64,000 bases of DNA from Cyclaneusma minus (lineage: Eukaryota > Ascomycota > Leotiomycetes > Marthamycetales > Marthamycetaceae). Below, in pieces: positions 47,401 through 59,195 of the stretch. The stretch is from positions 1 to 64,000 of the forward strand of contig JAKZHN010000037.1 of the NCBI GenBank assembly GCA_037179335.1, written 5' to 3'. Position numbers and translations under genes: made by a program. Position 1 is the first letter of the stretch; each line of letters starts with the position of its first letter. The notes beneath the pieces are model-generated. The model was not told where the DNA came from and did not search any database. It worked only from the letters and a program-made list of their open reading frames with translations.

Positions 47401-49110
47401 AAAACTATAAATTTAAAGCTAAGAAATAATTCCTATAATTTCTAAGATATTTTAAATAAAGTCTTTAATTATTATTATATTGGCAAGCCAATACTAATAA
47501 AAAAAAGGCCCGAAAATCCTTTTTTAGCTAGAAAGTATTTGCAAATAAGCCAATTAAAATTATTAACTTAAAAATAATAATTTTAGCCATTAATTAAAAT
47601 AAACAAATAAAAGCAATATTTTATTTTAAATTTATTTTTTGTTAAATAAAGTTTTATTATTAAGCTAAATTTAAATAGCGATTTAAATAAATATAAAGCC
47701 TATTTAATAGCCCGCTGCTTTATTTAAATTTATAAAAAAAACGAAAAAATACCAATAATTTATATAAATATATTTAGGAAGTTTTTAGCCATTATAATTT
47801 AATAAAATATAAAATAGCGCTATTTTTATTAAGGCTAAATTTAAAACAATTATATATTTAGCCTTTCCAAATAAAATAATTATTAAATTTGGCTATATTT
47901 TTTAATTACATAAAAGTTTATATAGTTTTAAACAAGCAGCCAAAAACTAAAATTGCCTAATTAAATTTAAAATTATTAAATTTAATTTTAAATTTAATTT
48001 TAATAATTTTTTTTATTATAAAAAATAAAAATATAATTATTTTAATTTATATTAATAATATTATAATAGCTACTAAATTAAATATAAATTTTAATAAATC
48101 TTTTGCCTTGCTATTTATTAAATTTATTATTAAGAATTTAAAAAAGATTAAAAAAATCTTAAGCATATAAATTATAAAAAAATAAATTATTAAAAACCCT
48201 ATAAATTAATTCAAAATGATATATTAATAATTTCTATACAAAGTTTAAACTTTTAATTGGTAAAATAAAACCATATTTTATTTTTATAAGCAATAGCAAT
48301 GCAATAAATTTTGCCAAAATATATGTATATATATGTATATTAAAAGAAAATTGAAAAAGCTAATATACTTTATAATTCTAATAAAATTTAATATTTATTA
48401 TATTGCAAAAAGGCTAATTGAATTTATAGTTAATTTTTATAAATAATATAATTTAAAATTAAATTGGCTATTGCGCTATTTTAAAATTATACCAAATTAA
48501 AAAATTAAATATAAATTTAAAAAATTCAAAAAAGGCAAATTAAGAATTTATAACAATATTTTTTATAAATCGCTTTTTAATAAAAAAAGCATTAGCAATT
48601 TTATAGCTATGCTTTTGAAAAATTTAATATTATAATTAAATAAAAAGCAAAAAAACATTTTTATATTTATTTATAAGGCTAAATATATAGCGATTGCTAT
48701 AAATGCCAAGCAGAAATAATAAATTGCTTAGATATTAAAAAATATTAAATATAATAAGCTGGTAAAAAATAATTTTTATTATATAAATATTAAAAAAACA
48801 ATTAAAATATTATAGCTTTTATTAAAAGATTTTAATTTTATAGAAAATTTAAATATATTAATATTGCTTATTATTTTATTAAAAAATTAAAAAATAATTG
48901 CAAATAAATTTACCAAAATACTATAAAGAATTTAATTTGCAAAATTTAAAAGACTGTTAAAATTAAAAAATAAAAGTCCGGGAAAACAAAAGCGCTATAT
49001 ATAATAGATATTAAATATAAAAAAATAAAGCTATAAAAAAGCATTATAAAATAAATAAAATAAAAATCCAGAAAAGCTATATTATTAAAAATTAAAAATT
49101 AAAAATTAAA
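44425..49110. mobile_element. Interior of degraded LTR-type retroelement
   Basis: This 4.7-kb interval between the two LTR-like repeats has the right length for an LTR retroelement interior. It is so AT-rich and stop-filled that no gag or pol motif survives. At 44455-44670 a motif of the type GCGCYGTATTTTTAAA is repeated about six times at intervals of 35-60 bp. Assignment to a superfamily is not possible. Confidence 0.45.
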
Positions 49111-49294
49111 AAGCCCTTTTAATAATTCGAATTAAATCTTTGCCGAAAAATTCTAATTATATATAAAACATTACGCTACCTTTATATATATAAGCGAGAA
49201 AAAAACGCATAACTCCTCCAAGCTATAAAGTAGCCTTTTTTCCTTAATATAATATATTTGACGGGTCCAGCCCACGTTGGATTCGAATATGTAT
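49111..49294. repeat. LTR-like direct repeat, right copy
   Basis: Partner of 44241-44424. This copy is less mutated and keeps GACGGGTCCAGCCCACGTTG near its end and ATAAGCGAGAAAAAAACGC in the middle. It is followed by a sequence (49297-49465) that recurs around the hAT-like element at 49834-50547. Confidence 0.55.
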
Positions 49295-49296
49295 AG

Positions 49297-49465
49297 CTAT
49301 TAAAGCTAATTTTAATTAAATTTCTGGCTTTATTTAGGCTTTTGCGCTAAGCTTTTATATTAATTTGAAAATTGTATCCAAATAGCTTTAAATATAATAT
49401 AAAAGCCTGGAATTTAAAACAATTTTAGCAATTGCTAAATTATACCCTAAATAATATAAAATATT
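49297..49465. repeat. Paralogous empty site of the hAT-like element
   Basis: This stretch (AAGCTAATTTTAATTAAATT, then GCTTTTGCGCTAAG, then TATCCAAATAGCTTTAAATA) matches the two flanks of the element at 49834-50547 joined together. The insertion point reads TATCCAAA here and TATTTAAA on both sides of the filled copy. It shows the pre-insertion arrangement. Confidence 0.75.
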
Positions 49466-49833
49466 TAAATTACTTTTATTTTCTTGTATATAATAAGCTA
49501 TATTATAAATAATTGATTTTATAATAATAAAACTGGTTTATTATTATATAAATTTTATATAAAACCCTTTGATTAATAATTAGGGGCGTAAATAATAGTA
49601 AAATTTATAATAATGGTTAAAAAAAACTTCTTATTATTTTTTTTAAAAATATTAATTGCTTTATTAATTAAATTAATTTAATTCGCCTTTTTATTTTTTT
49701 ATATATTTTATTTTTTATAGCTAATTATATAGCATACGGCCCTGCAGCTGCTAAAGCTAATTTTAATTAAGCCTTTAGCTTTATTTAAGCTTTTGCGCTA
49801 AGCCTTTATATTAATTTGAAAGCTATATTTAAA

Positions 49834-50547
49834 GGGGCTGGCTAAATCGCTGCTAGAAAATTAAAATCGCAGAAAAAATTCCCGCATTGGGATTAGTAAT
49901 AATCTTAAGTTTTATTTTTCACGCTAGCCAAATTTTAAATATTTTATAGCACGTCGGAGCTCCAAAAACCCCGTTTTTTAATAATTTTCTCACATCGACG
50001 TGCAATAAAACTTGGAATTTGAATGCCGAGATTTAGCCGAGGCGCCAAGCCACAAATGACAATATCCGGGCATGCATATGTCATTTAAATTATTATTTTT
50101 TGGACTGAAATGACTAATTTTAAGCTATTGTACAAAGCTATTACCCGCATACCCTTGAATTTCCATTATAATTAAAATCATTCGTTAAAATCAGGAAAAT
50201 ATGAATATTTTAACCCTATAAACAGCCATAATAATAATTTCTAGTTTAGAAAATAGAGAAAAATTTCCTCTATTTACAGCACTTTCAATTATTTAAATAC
50301 CTGTTTGTGGGGTTAAGTTATTTATGTCCTTTTGATTTTGACGAATGATTTTTTTGCAAACTGGCAATTAGGGGTCAGTTTTGTTGCACGTCGGACTTTT
50401 AAAAAAACGGGTTTTTGGAGCTCCGACGTGCTACACAATATTCAAGGTTTGGCTAGCGTGAAAGATAAGAATTAAGGTTATTACTATTCCCAATCCGGGA
50501 ATTTTTTTCCTCGATTTTAAAATCCTAGGAGCGATTTAGCCAGCCCC
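49834..50547. mobile_element. Non-autonomous hAT-like element with long inverted arms
   Basis: The 714-bp element starts GGGGCTGGCTAAATCGCT and ends with the exact complement. The inverted arms are long, about 170-178 bp (to about 50011 and from about 50378), and match with scattered substitutions, including CACGTCGGAGCTCC in both. The identical 8-bp flanks TATTTAAA (49826-49833 and 50548-50555) are a target duplication typical of hAT elements. The interior of about 370 bp has no coding capacity. The empty paralogue at 49297-49465 confirms insertion. Confidence 0.85.
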
Positions 50548-53448
50548 TATTTAAATAGCTTTAAATATAGTGCAAAAGCCTGGGATTTAAAACAGTTTTA
50601 GCAATCGCTGGGCTGTGCCCCAGGCAATATAAAATGTTTAAATCCCTTTTTCCTTCTTTCCTTGCATGTGACGAGCTACACCATAAAAAGCGACATGGTA
50701 CAAATAGCTCCCTATTTCTCATAATCTTATTTCCCCAAGGTCCTTCAACAATGGTATCACAGATGACGATTGCGGAGCAAGGACAGATCCGTTGATGCTA
50801 TGTCCAATTCCTTTCTGTGTCAGTAATCCGTCCTGGCGACGAACCCGAGATTCCTTGGACTCAGGTCGTGATTTGGAGATAGTCAGTACTGCATTGTGAG
50901 AAATATTGATTTGACGACAGCCGATATTTTGTCCGACGGTAGAGGAAGCTTCGGCGCTAAGTACCTTCCACTGAACATGTAGATTCGCGACTAGCTAGCA
51001 GCTTCCAGCGCTAAAGACCTGGCAATTTAGAGTTCCAAGGCAGGAATCAGGTATAAATACTCTCCAACCTCTCCTAACTTTTCTTCTCCAAGCTCCAACC
51101 AAGCATGCGCGTCACTGAATGTGGTACGCCTCTGTCATTTCATCCTTGAAAAAAGGCGCGAGCCTTCGGGAACTCGAGTCGAGATGCGAACAGTTGGAGA
51201 GGTGGAAAACCTCAGTTCACGGCTGGCTGAAAGCATTGTTTGGACGACAGCAAATCGTCTGTCCGACAATAAAGAGAAGACTCAGCGGTACCTAACAGCA
51301 GGATTCAGCTGTCTGGCAACCCTTAGTACCAAAAACCCAAAGTCCTACAGATTCAAGCAAAGGGAAGAGGTATAAATATCCCTCTCTCTCTCTCTTCAGT
51401 TTCTTTCCTCAAAGGTCAAAGTAGGTTTTTCTCAAATACAATGGAACAGGTGGACTAGGGTAAGCAAGAACGGCAGGCGAGAACAGGCTATGTTTGTATC
51501 GTTGTTTCTTGTTACCTAGAACAAGGTGCAAGCTAGCTTGCATGCAGTCTGAGTTCGAAGAGATGTCGTAATTCTGGTGAGAAAGATGCTTTGCAAGACG
51601 GCAGATGTTATGTTCGAAGACAAAGCGGAGCTTTGGCGCTACGGGATAAGTGGGATCTCGCCAGGCAGCAAACTCCAGCGCCAAAGCTCTAGAATCCTTG
51701 AGATATGGAGCAGGAAAGAGCTATAAATATCTCCCCCACGCCCTTTGTTATCTTCTCCAAGTTTGTGAAGGAACTGGATGCGTGTTCATGAAAACAGAAA
51801 CGGTAGACCCAGAAACCCATTCAGAATATTCCTCAAAGCTACTTCGTGAATAGTACCAGTCTTTTAGATGTGGGATCGCAGTTGTGATTGAAGTGTTGGA
51901 TGAGTTGGGGATAGCCAGTTTGGACGACAGCAGATGGTTTGTCCGACAGTTGAGGAGTGCCTAGGCGCTACACAACTAGCAGAATACAGCTAGCTGGCAA
52001 ACCAACAGCGCTCAAGACTCAAAGAGCTCGAGATTGAAAGCAGGAAAGAGCTATAAAAATCTCTCACATCCTCTTTTCTTCTTCCCCAAGTTTGTGAGCG
52101 AATCGTATGGAAATCCATGAAACAGAAACAATAGACTCAGAAACCTTGATTCGGAATATTTCTCAAACCTACTTCATGAGCAGTACAAGCCTCCCAGACT
52201 CAGGTCGAGATGTGGAGAAAATCAATGCCAGGCAGGTTGGGAATGCGGCTTGGGCGACAGCAAGTCATGTATCCGACAGTAGAGTGTCTTTTTGGCGGTA
52301 AGTGACTAGCAGGATACAGTCAGCTAGTGACTTTTAGCGCCCAAAGACTGAAAAACTGGGAATCTAGGGCACGAAAGAAGTATAAATATCTTCCAACTTC
52401 TCCTCAGTTTGCTTTTGCAAGCTTCAAGCGCCTATCGAGTGTTCCCACTCGAGAGGTTCTGCCGTATCCCTGTGGTTGGCCTTGGCGGCGGAACTAGGAG
52501 GAATATCCGGTCACGAAGCCGAAAAGATGAATCCAAGGACTTTGGCTTTGAGATGCTGAGCTTACATAAAGTATGGAATGCAAGCCATTTTGGCAAAGTG
52601 CGAGCGTTGCAGGGAAAGCGCGAGAGCTAGTGTAAAAAAAGCTTCAGGCTGGGTGGTCAGTAACGAGGCTGGACGACAGCAGGTTGCGGGTGTCGATGGT
52701 GAATGTGATGTTATAGTGGCTGCAGGATACATTTAGCTAGCACCCAACAGCGAGAAATTGGAAATCCTGTATAAGGCAGTCAAAGGGTACCAATAGCCCC
52801 CAATCCCCCCGAGTTTCCTTCTCCAACCTCGAAACTCGGTTCCTTACGCTTGAGTTGTATCAGGAACATAAAACCGGTTTGAAACAGTAGGGCTTTAAAA
52901 ATTTCTCAAGTCTGCTTTACAAATCGTGCAAGCTTTCCTGACGCAGAAACCTAAGTGGTGAAGAGAGAGCAAGGACATGGTGGGCAGTCTTGGGTGTTGG
53001 GATCAGAGAATCGCCACGGCAGTAGATGATGTTTCTGACAACGAATAAGAGCTTCGGCGGTATGTAGTTAGCAGGATGCAAGGATACAATCAGCTAGTGA
53101 CTTTCACCGCTAAAAATCCGAAGACCTAGAGATCTAGAGCAGGGAAAAGGTAGAAATAGCTCTCCAATCCTCGATGCTTTGTCTTTCAAAGCTCGCCTCT
53201 CCCTACGATCAATAGACTCTCTGAACCGCTCTCCTGCAACGGTCACCTGGGCCACTCTATGACAGGGAAATGCAAGTCATTTTTGTTAGGAAAGGAAAGC
53301 GCGAGAGCTGGTCCAGAAGTTGAGGGTAGGTTAGAAATAGTGAAGTTTGACGGCGGCTGATGGTGCGTCCGGCGGTAGAGGGACGCTTCGGTGTTGTTTG
53401 ACTAGCGAGATACAGCCACTTACTACAAGCGCCAAGCTTCTATTGATC

Positions 53449-53520
53449 CACGTGACAGGACGTTTGGGGCAGGCAAAAGGTATAAAAATCTCCGAACTTC
53501 CCCAAATTTTCAACTCTCCA
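53449..53520 (+). promoter_or_regulatory. First array unit with E-box plus TATA block
   Basis: CACGTGAC at 53449-53456 is followed 24 bp later by TATAAAAATC and then the CT-rich AACTCTCC tract. Units upstream of here (50.7-53.2 kb) lack CACGTGAC in this position, so this marks the start of a second subfamily. Confidence 0.65.
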
Positions 53521-54193
53521 AGTCCAGGATCTCGTCGCTGACGCGATACGTGCTGCATGAAAAGCCAAAAGCCAGCTTGTAGTATTCTGGCTTTGAGTAT
53601 TTCTTGTGTTCTTCCTTGCGGATGCATGGATTCCTCATACAGGAGTACATTGCAGAGTTTTGGAAAAGAATACAAATGTCTGGTAGAAACTTTCTTGGAT
53701 CGGGGATGGAGAGCTTGAACGGCAGCAGACGATGTGCCCGGCGGCAAAAGGAGGCTTTGGCGTTTTTTTGACTAGCAAGATACAGCCACCTAGCGACCAT
53801 ATGGGCCAAACTCCCATTGCTCCACGTGACTGGAAATTCAGAGCAGCCAAACGCTATAAATACCTCCCAACTCCCCCTGACTTTTCTTCTCCAAGCTTGA
53901 AAATGTGAGCACCACCTTCACACGAATCGGGGGCTGAGAGCCAGTTCTTAGCATTTTAGCTGTGAGAAGTTCTCACATCCCTTCATAGAGAATACAGGCC
54001 TTTATAATATAGAATTGAAATTTGAAATTACCGTGGAAAAGAAGACAAAAGCATGTTGGGAAGATTCTTGGATCGGGGATGGAGAGCCTGAACGGCAGCA
54101 GGTGATTTGTGCAACGGTAGAGAGAGGCTGCGGAGATACCTGGCTAGGGGAACACAGATAGGCAGCAATTGCAAGATCAAAAGCCCATTGCTC

Positions 54194-54275
54194 CACGTGA
54201 CTGGAAATTCAGAGCAGCCACAAGCTATAAATATCTCTCAAACCGTTCTTGAGTTTTCTTCTCTAAGCTTGACTG
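54194..54275 (+). promoter_or_regulatory. Array promoter block before the hAT insertion
   Basis: CACGTGAC at 54194-54201, TATAAATATC from 54226 (24 bp between), then GAGTTTTCTTCTCTAAGCTTG. The unit that starts here is interrupted about 130 bp later by the hAT element at 54359. Confidence 0.65.
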
Positions 54276-54358
54276 TTACACCGTGGCATCGCAGTCGGTA
54301 CAGCGGGGACCACACCTTCAAACCTAGACTCATCTATGATGTGCCATTGACGCTTGAC

Positions 54359-55069
54359 CAGTGTTTCCTATAGTCTGAGACCGCGGTTTGAGCCCTAAAC
54401 CGTATTAGTACGGTCTCAAACCGTTTTAAAAAGTAATAAACCAAATTTATTTAGTTTAAATTACGGTTTAAAAAGCTCTATTATAGTCGCTATAATTTGG
54501 TATGCTAAAAATAGCAATAACTTATTTTTGCCAATTTTATAGCTTAATAATAAAGATTTAAATTTTATTTTACTAAATTAAATTAAAAAAAAAAATTTAA
54601 TTTATTAAAAATAAATTTGGTTTAATAAATGGTTTTATTTATATAAATATTTTAAATTTTTAAAAAAATTAAAATTAAATATTTAAATATTTATTTAAAA
54701 TATTTTAATTAAGAAATTGGTATTTTTAAAATTAAAAATTAAAAAAGCTTATAATTTAGCTATTATTATTAAAAATTTTATGCATTTATAAATAAAAATA
54801 TTTTAAATAAAACTTTACTAAGCTTTTATTTAAATATACTAAATTAAAATTATTACTAATTAAATAATTATATATAATTGTTTATACCCGCCAAGCCTTG
54901 GCAAGGAATAGCTAAATAATCCAAATTACGATTTTACCGTTTTATTATAGTTTAAAACCAAAAATTTAAAGCTTAAACTATATTTCTTTAATCTGGACTA
55001 TTTTCTAAAACGGCAAACCGTATCAGTACGGTCCAAAAAAAATCGGTCGACGGACTATCGGAAACACTG
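54359..55069. mobile_element. Non-autonomous hAT element in the array
   Basis: The termini are CAGTGTTTCCTATAGTCTG and the inverted CAGTGTTTCCGATAGTCCG. The 8-bp direct repeat CGCTTGAC flanks the element at 54351-54358 and 55070-55077. The 711-bp element is AT-rich inside with no ORF. Short inverted pieces around CCGTATYAGTACGG recur near both ends. Termini beginning CAGTG and an 8-bp duplication identify hAT. Confidence 0.9.
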
Positions 55070-55434
55070 CGCTTGACATCGCCTTTCTCCAGTTCTATAA
55101 GGAACACGAAGCCAGCTCGTAGCATTCCAGCTTCGAATACCTTACACAAGTGCCTGGTGTGAAATTCTCTTAAGCTGGAAATAGCGAGGGTTGAAGACAA
55201 CAGCGAGAGGTTTCGGTAATTCGTTGCTGCAGCATATACCCAACTAACAGCTATAAGCGCCAAAACGCTCTTGCTTTACTTTATTATAAAGCTCAGGGCA
55301 GGTAAAAGGTATAAATATCTGCCAAATTCCCCTGACTTTTCTTTTCCAAGCTTACAAAGAAATCTGGCCCATTTCAAGGAATGGAATCCATCATCTCACG
55401 AATTGGGAGCAGAAAGCCAGCTCGTAGTATTCTA

Positions 55435-55760
55435 CAGTGGGGAGAAAAAAGTCTCCATACAGTTGGATGATTTATGTCATTTTAAGCGATTTCTCCATTT
55501 AAAATTTAGCGCGATTTGCCTGCAGAATTAAATGTAAAGCTCTCTCAAGCTCTGTGGCTAAACATGCCAACCATTAATTCCAATCCCAGAGGCGGTTTCA
55601 AAGCAATACCCTATGCAGAGCAATTGAGCTCTACCATGCAGTATAGGTGTCAGACAATTATTAAAGCCAATGGATGATAGACCAAATACCAAAATAGCTT
55701 CAAAATGACTTCAAATGACACCAATCATCGAACTGTATGGAGACTTTTTTCCCCTCACTG
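55435..55760. mobile_element. TA-flanked MITE, copy 4 (326 bp), in the array
   Basis: Both ends have inverted repeats of about 40 bp containing CAGTG, then GAAAAAAGTCTCCATACAGT and GATGATT. TA flanks lie at 55433-55434 and 55761-55762. The CAGTG...AAAAAGTCT signature links it to the copies at 5949 and 11896. It splits one array unit. Confidence 0.88.
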
Positions 55761-57078
55761 TAGCTTACAATATTCCTCATGGTCTTTTACAGGAAATACA
55801 AAGCTTTTCTGGCCTAGAATCAAAGTTTCCTTCTCCTCCTCGGTCTCTCTCTCCGTTAAAACCTTGGTTGAGTTGGGGATAGAGCCACATGACGACAACA
55901 GAGTAAAGTTTCGGTGTCCGGTAGTGAGCTCAATGCAGTGCTTACTGCAGTATACGGCGAAGCAGCATTGCGTTAGTGCCAAAGTTGCATTGCTCCACGT
56001 GACTGGAAGCTTAAGTTATCCAGGGAAAAGGTATAATACATCCTAACTTCCCTTGACTTTTGCTCTCCAAATTGGCAAAAGGCCGATGCATACCTCATGG
56101 GAACGGAAGGAATGGCTCCTGAGCCTTCGTTTGCCCTGCGATTTTCTTCGGATCTGCTTCCTGGAGTACGCTGGCCTTCCCGGTGCGGAGTTAAGATTCA
56201 AAATTGCGGAAAAAAAAGAATGCCAATAACCATGCAAGAAGCTTTAGTAAAGGTGGGGATAACGAGGGTTGACGATAGCAGGGGAGAGCTGCGGCGGCAA
56301 GCGAGTGCAATGCTGTAGCGTGGCTACAGCACACAACCATCTAGCAACTATTAGCGCCCAAGTCCTCAGACCTGGAGATCTGCAAGGAAGAGGTATAAAT
56401 AGCTCCCCAGTCCTCCTTCTTTCTTTTCTTTTCCAAGCTTGCGAAACCACGAGGTTCATGTGATGGAAACAAACAGAGTGAACAAACAACTTAGCTCTGG
56501 ATATTCCGCACTTCCTCCGTGGAGAAGATAGACAACACAAATGTTCCAGGTACCTACAGAATTAAGTCGTGCAAGAGGCGTAAGATGCCTGGTGGCACAT
56601 CTCAGTTATTTTGAGAATAGCGATGCTTGAGGACGGTAGGGAAGGGTTCCGGTGGTGAGTAAAATATCGCAGTTGCTCCAACATACACCCAGCTAGCAAT
56701 TGTAAAGCGCCAAACCTCCACGTGACTAAAGCTTTGGGGCAGGCAAAAGGTATAAATACCTCCTAGATCTCCCCTCTCTTGCTTTTTTAAATCCAACACT
56801 ACAGGAACAACTTGATAATGTGACTGGCACCAAGAAGTATAGATCCCGAGACCCTGCTTTTGGAAATTCGTCAGATACTCTATACTAGTTAAAGAATGAC
56901 TGGTACAAAATCGATGTCGCAGGAAAGCGCGAGGGAGCGGTGAGAAGATTCAAGTGACTTAGCGGGGGTAGCGAGGCTTGACGACAGCAAACGAGGGTGT
57001 CGGTGGCAATTGAGTGTAATGCTGTAGCGTCGCCGCACCATTCCACTAGCTACTTAGCGACCGTGGGCGCCAAAGCTC

Positions 57079-57152
57079 CACGTGACTAGAAATTCAGGGA
57101 TAGGAAAAAGGTATAAATAACTCCCCAATCCTCCTACTTTTCTTCTTCAAGA
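57079..57152 (+). promoter_or_regulatory. Best-conserved array promoter block (type example)
   Basis: CACGTGAC (57079-57086), AGAAATTCAGGG, TATAAATAACTCCCCAATCC from 57112, then CTACTTTTCTTCTTCAAG. The same layout appears with the TATA at 53855, 56751, 57494, 58958 and 59378. The gap from CACGTGAC to TATA is 24 bp in most units and at most 28 bp. T-runs inside the initiator tract would terminate Pol III, which favours Pol II. Confidence 0.7.
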
Positions 57153-59129
57153 AATTCTCAAAGCGAAAGACCATTTCACCAGTGGAATTGAGAACAAGAA
57201 GCGTGCAACCAAAGACACTGTCTTCGAATATGATCAAGATTTGCTTTCTGGGCAGCACAAACGTTTCAGGTATACAATCAAGCTTGCGCAATAAGCGCGA
57301 GTGTTTGTTATAAAGCCTTGCCTAACGTAAGTGGCGATACTAGTAAGGCTAAACGACAGCAGCGTGGTGTTTCGATAGTGAGTAATGAATAGTGTGGTCA
57401 AATGCTATAGCGTCGCCGCACTATTCCACTAGCTAAGTAGCGACCGTGAGCGCCAAATGTCCACGTGACCAGACTCTTAGCGCAGGCAAGAGGTATAAAT
57501 AACTCCCCAATCCTCCTACTTTTCTTCTCCAAGAAGCTCTCAAACATGACAGCCAAGCACTCGATAGCTGCTTCACCAATGGAAATTGGGAACCAGGAAC
57601 GGTGGATCCAAAGACCTTGTTTTCGAATATAATTCACCTTTGCTTTCTGGGCAGCACAAACGTTCCAGGTATAGAATCAAAGTTGCGCAGCGACGCAAGG
57701 GCCTGATAGGAAGATTCGATAAAATTGGGAATAGCGATGTCTGGCGACAGCACTCAGCAGCGGGGTGTTTCGATAGTGAGTGCGGTGGTGAGTGAAATGC
57801 CAGCATACAGCCAGCTAGAAAACCATAAGCGCCAAAGCTCCACGTAACCAAAAATTCAGGAAAGAAAAGAGGTATAAAAACTTCCCCAGCCCTGTTTTAT
57901 TCCTTCTCAAAGAAATTTTAAGTGGGGCGCCTGTCACATGTATTGCTTCACCAATGGGATTGGGAACAAGGAGAGTAGATCCAAACAATTTGTCGTCGAA
58001 CATTACCCGCTGCATCGATGACACAAGCCCCGATATTATAAAACTAAGGTTGCGCAGTGAGCGCGGGTGTCTGGCAGGAAATTTTGCTTAGTTGAAAATA
58101 CGACAGCAGGAGGTAGTTTCGACAGTGAATGGTAACTTCAATGCTATAGCGTCGCCGCACCATTCCACTAGCTAGCGACCGTGAGCGCCAAAGCTCAACG
58201 TGACTAGACTCTTAGGACAAGGAAAAGTTATAAATATTTCCCAAATCCTTCGTCTATTCTTCTCCAAGAGACTGCGAGATGTCCGAAGGCGGGATGTCCG
58301 AAGGCGGAACAAGGAGCGTGCAACCAAAGACCTTGTCTTCGAACATGACCTACCCGCTACATTAAATGATGCAAGCCTTTCTATCACAAAAGGGAGATTG
58401 CGCAAAATTGCGCAGCAAGCGGGGCTTTGGTGGAAACTGGCCTTGGGTAGCATGAATGGGGATAGCGATGTCTAGCGACAGCAGCGGCGCGTTTCGGTGT
58501 TGAGTGATGAGTGAAATATCGCAGTTTCTCCAACACACAGCTAGCAACGCAACTATTAGCGCCAAAGCTCCACGCAACTAGAAATTCAGCGCATGTTTGA
58601 GGTATAAATAACTCCCCAATCCTCTTTCATTCCTTCTCCATGTTTGAGAAACCTACAACGGGAGTTTATGGGAAGAGCAAGGGTAGATCCAACAACCTTG
58701 GCCTTGAGGACTTTTCAGATCTCCTTCGTGGACAACGTCACAACACAAGTGCTTCTGGTACAACATCGACGTCGCTGGGAGAGCGTAAGAGCCCGTCAGG
58801 CAACTTGGGGTGAGCTGGGGATAGCGATGCTTCACGACAATAGCGTGGGGTGTCGGTGGTAAGTGTAATGCTGTAGCCTTTCTTCCACACAGAGCCGACC
58901 AGCAAACCATTAGCGCCAAAGCACCACGTGACCAGAAATTCAGGGGCAGGGAAGAGCTATAAATACTATCTCCCTAATCCCTTTTCTCTTCTCTCCAAAA
59001 AGCTTTACGAAGGGGGCACATGTTACTGCTTCACTAATAGAATCGGGAACAAGAAGCGTAGATCCAAAGACCTTCGCTTTCAAACATGACCCGCTACATC
59101 AATGACACAAGCCCCGCTATTACAAAACC

Positions 59130-59195
59130 AAGGTTGCCGCTTGCTTGCTTGCTTGCTTGCGGCGCTTGCTTGCGGCGCTTGCTTGCTTGCGCAGC
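59130..59195. repeat. CTTG microsatellite in last array unit
   Basis: CTTG repeats interrupted by GGCG expand this unit. The distance between the TATA boxes at 58958 and 59378 is 420 bp instead of about 365, and the expansion accounts for the excess. Confidence 0.85.

Larger units (their letters stand above)
41130..50660. repeat. 9.5-kb AT-rich transposon graveyard splitting the array
   Basis: Composition changes abruptly after CGACAGCAGCACTACAAAA at about 41130 and returns to normal at about 50660. The block has no credible ORF. Recognisable contents are a 12-bp minisatellite at 41641-42030, a relic island at about 43920-44135, LTR-like direct repeats at 44241-44424 and 49111-49294, and a non-autonomous hAT-like element at 49834-50547. 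Units of the promoter-like array lie on both sides, so the block is an insertion, or several nested ones, in the array. No target duplication of the whole block could be recognised. Confidence 0.8.
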
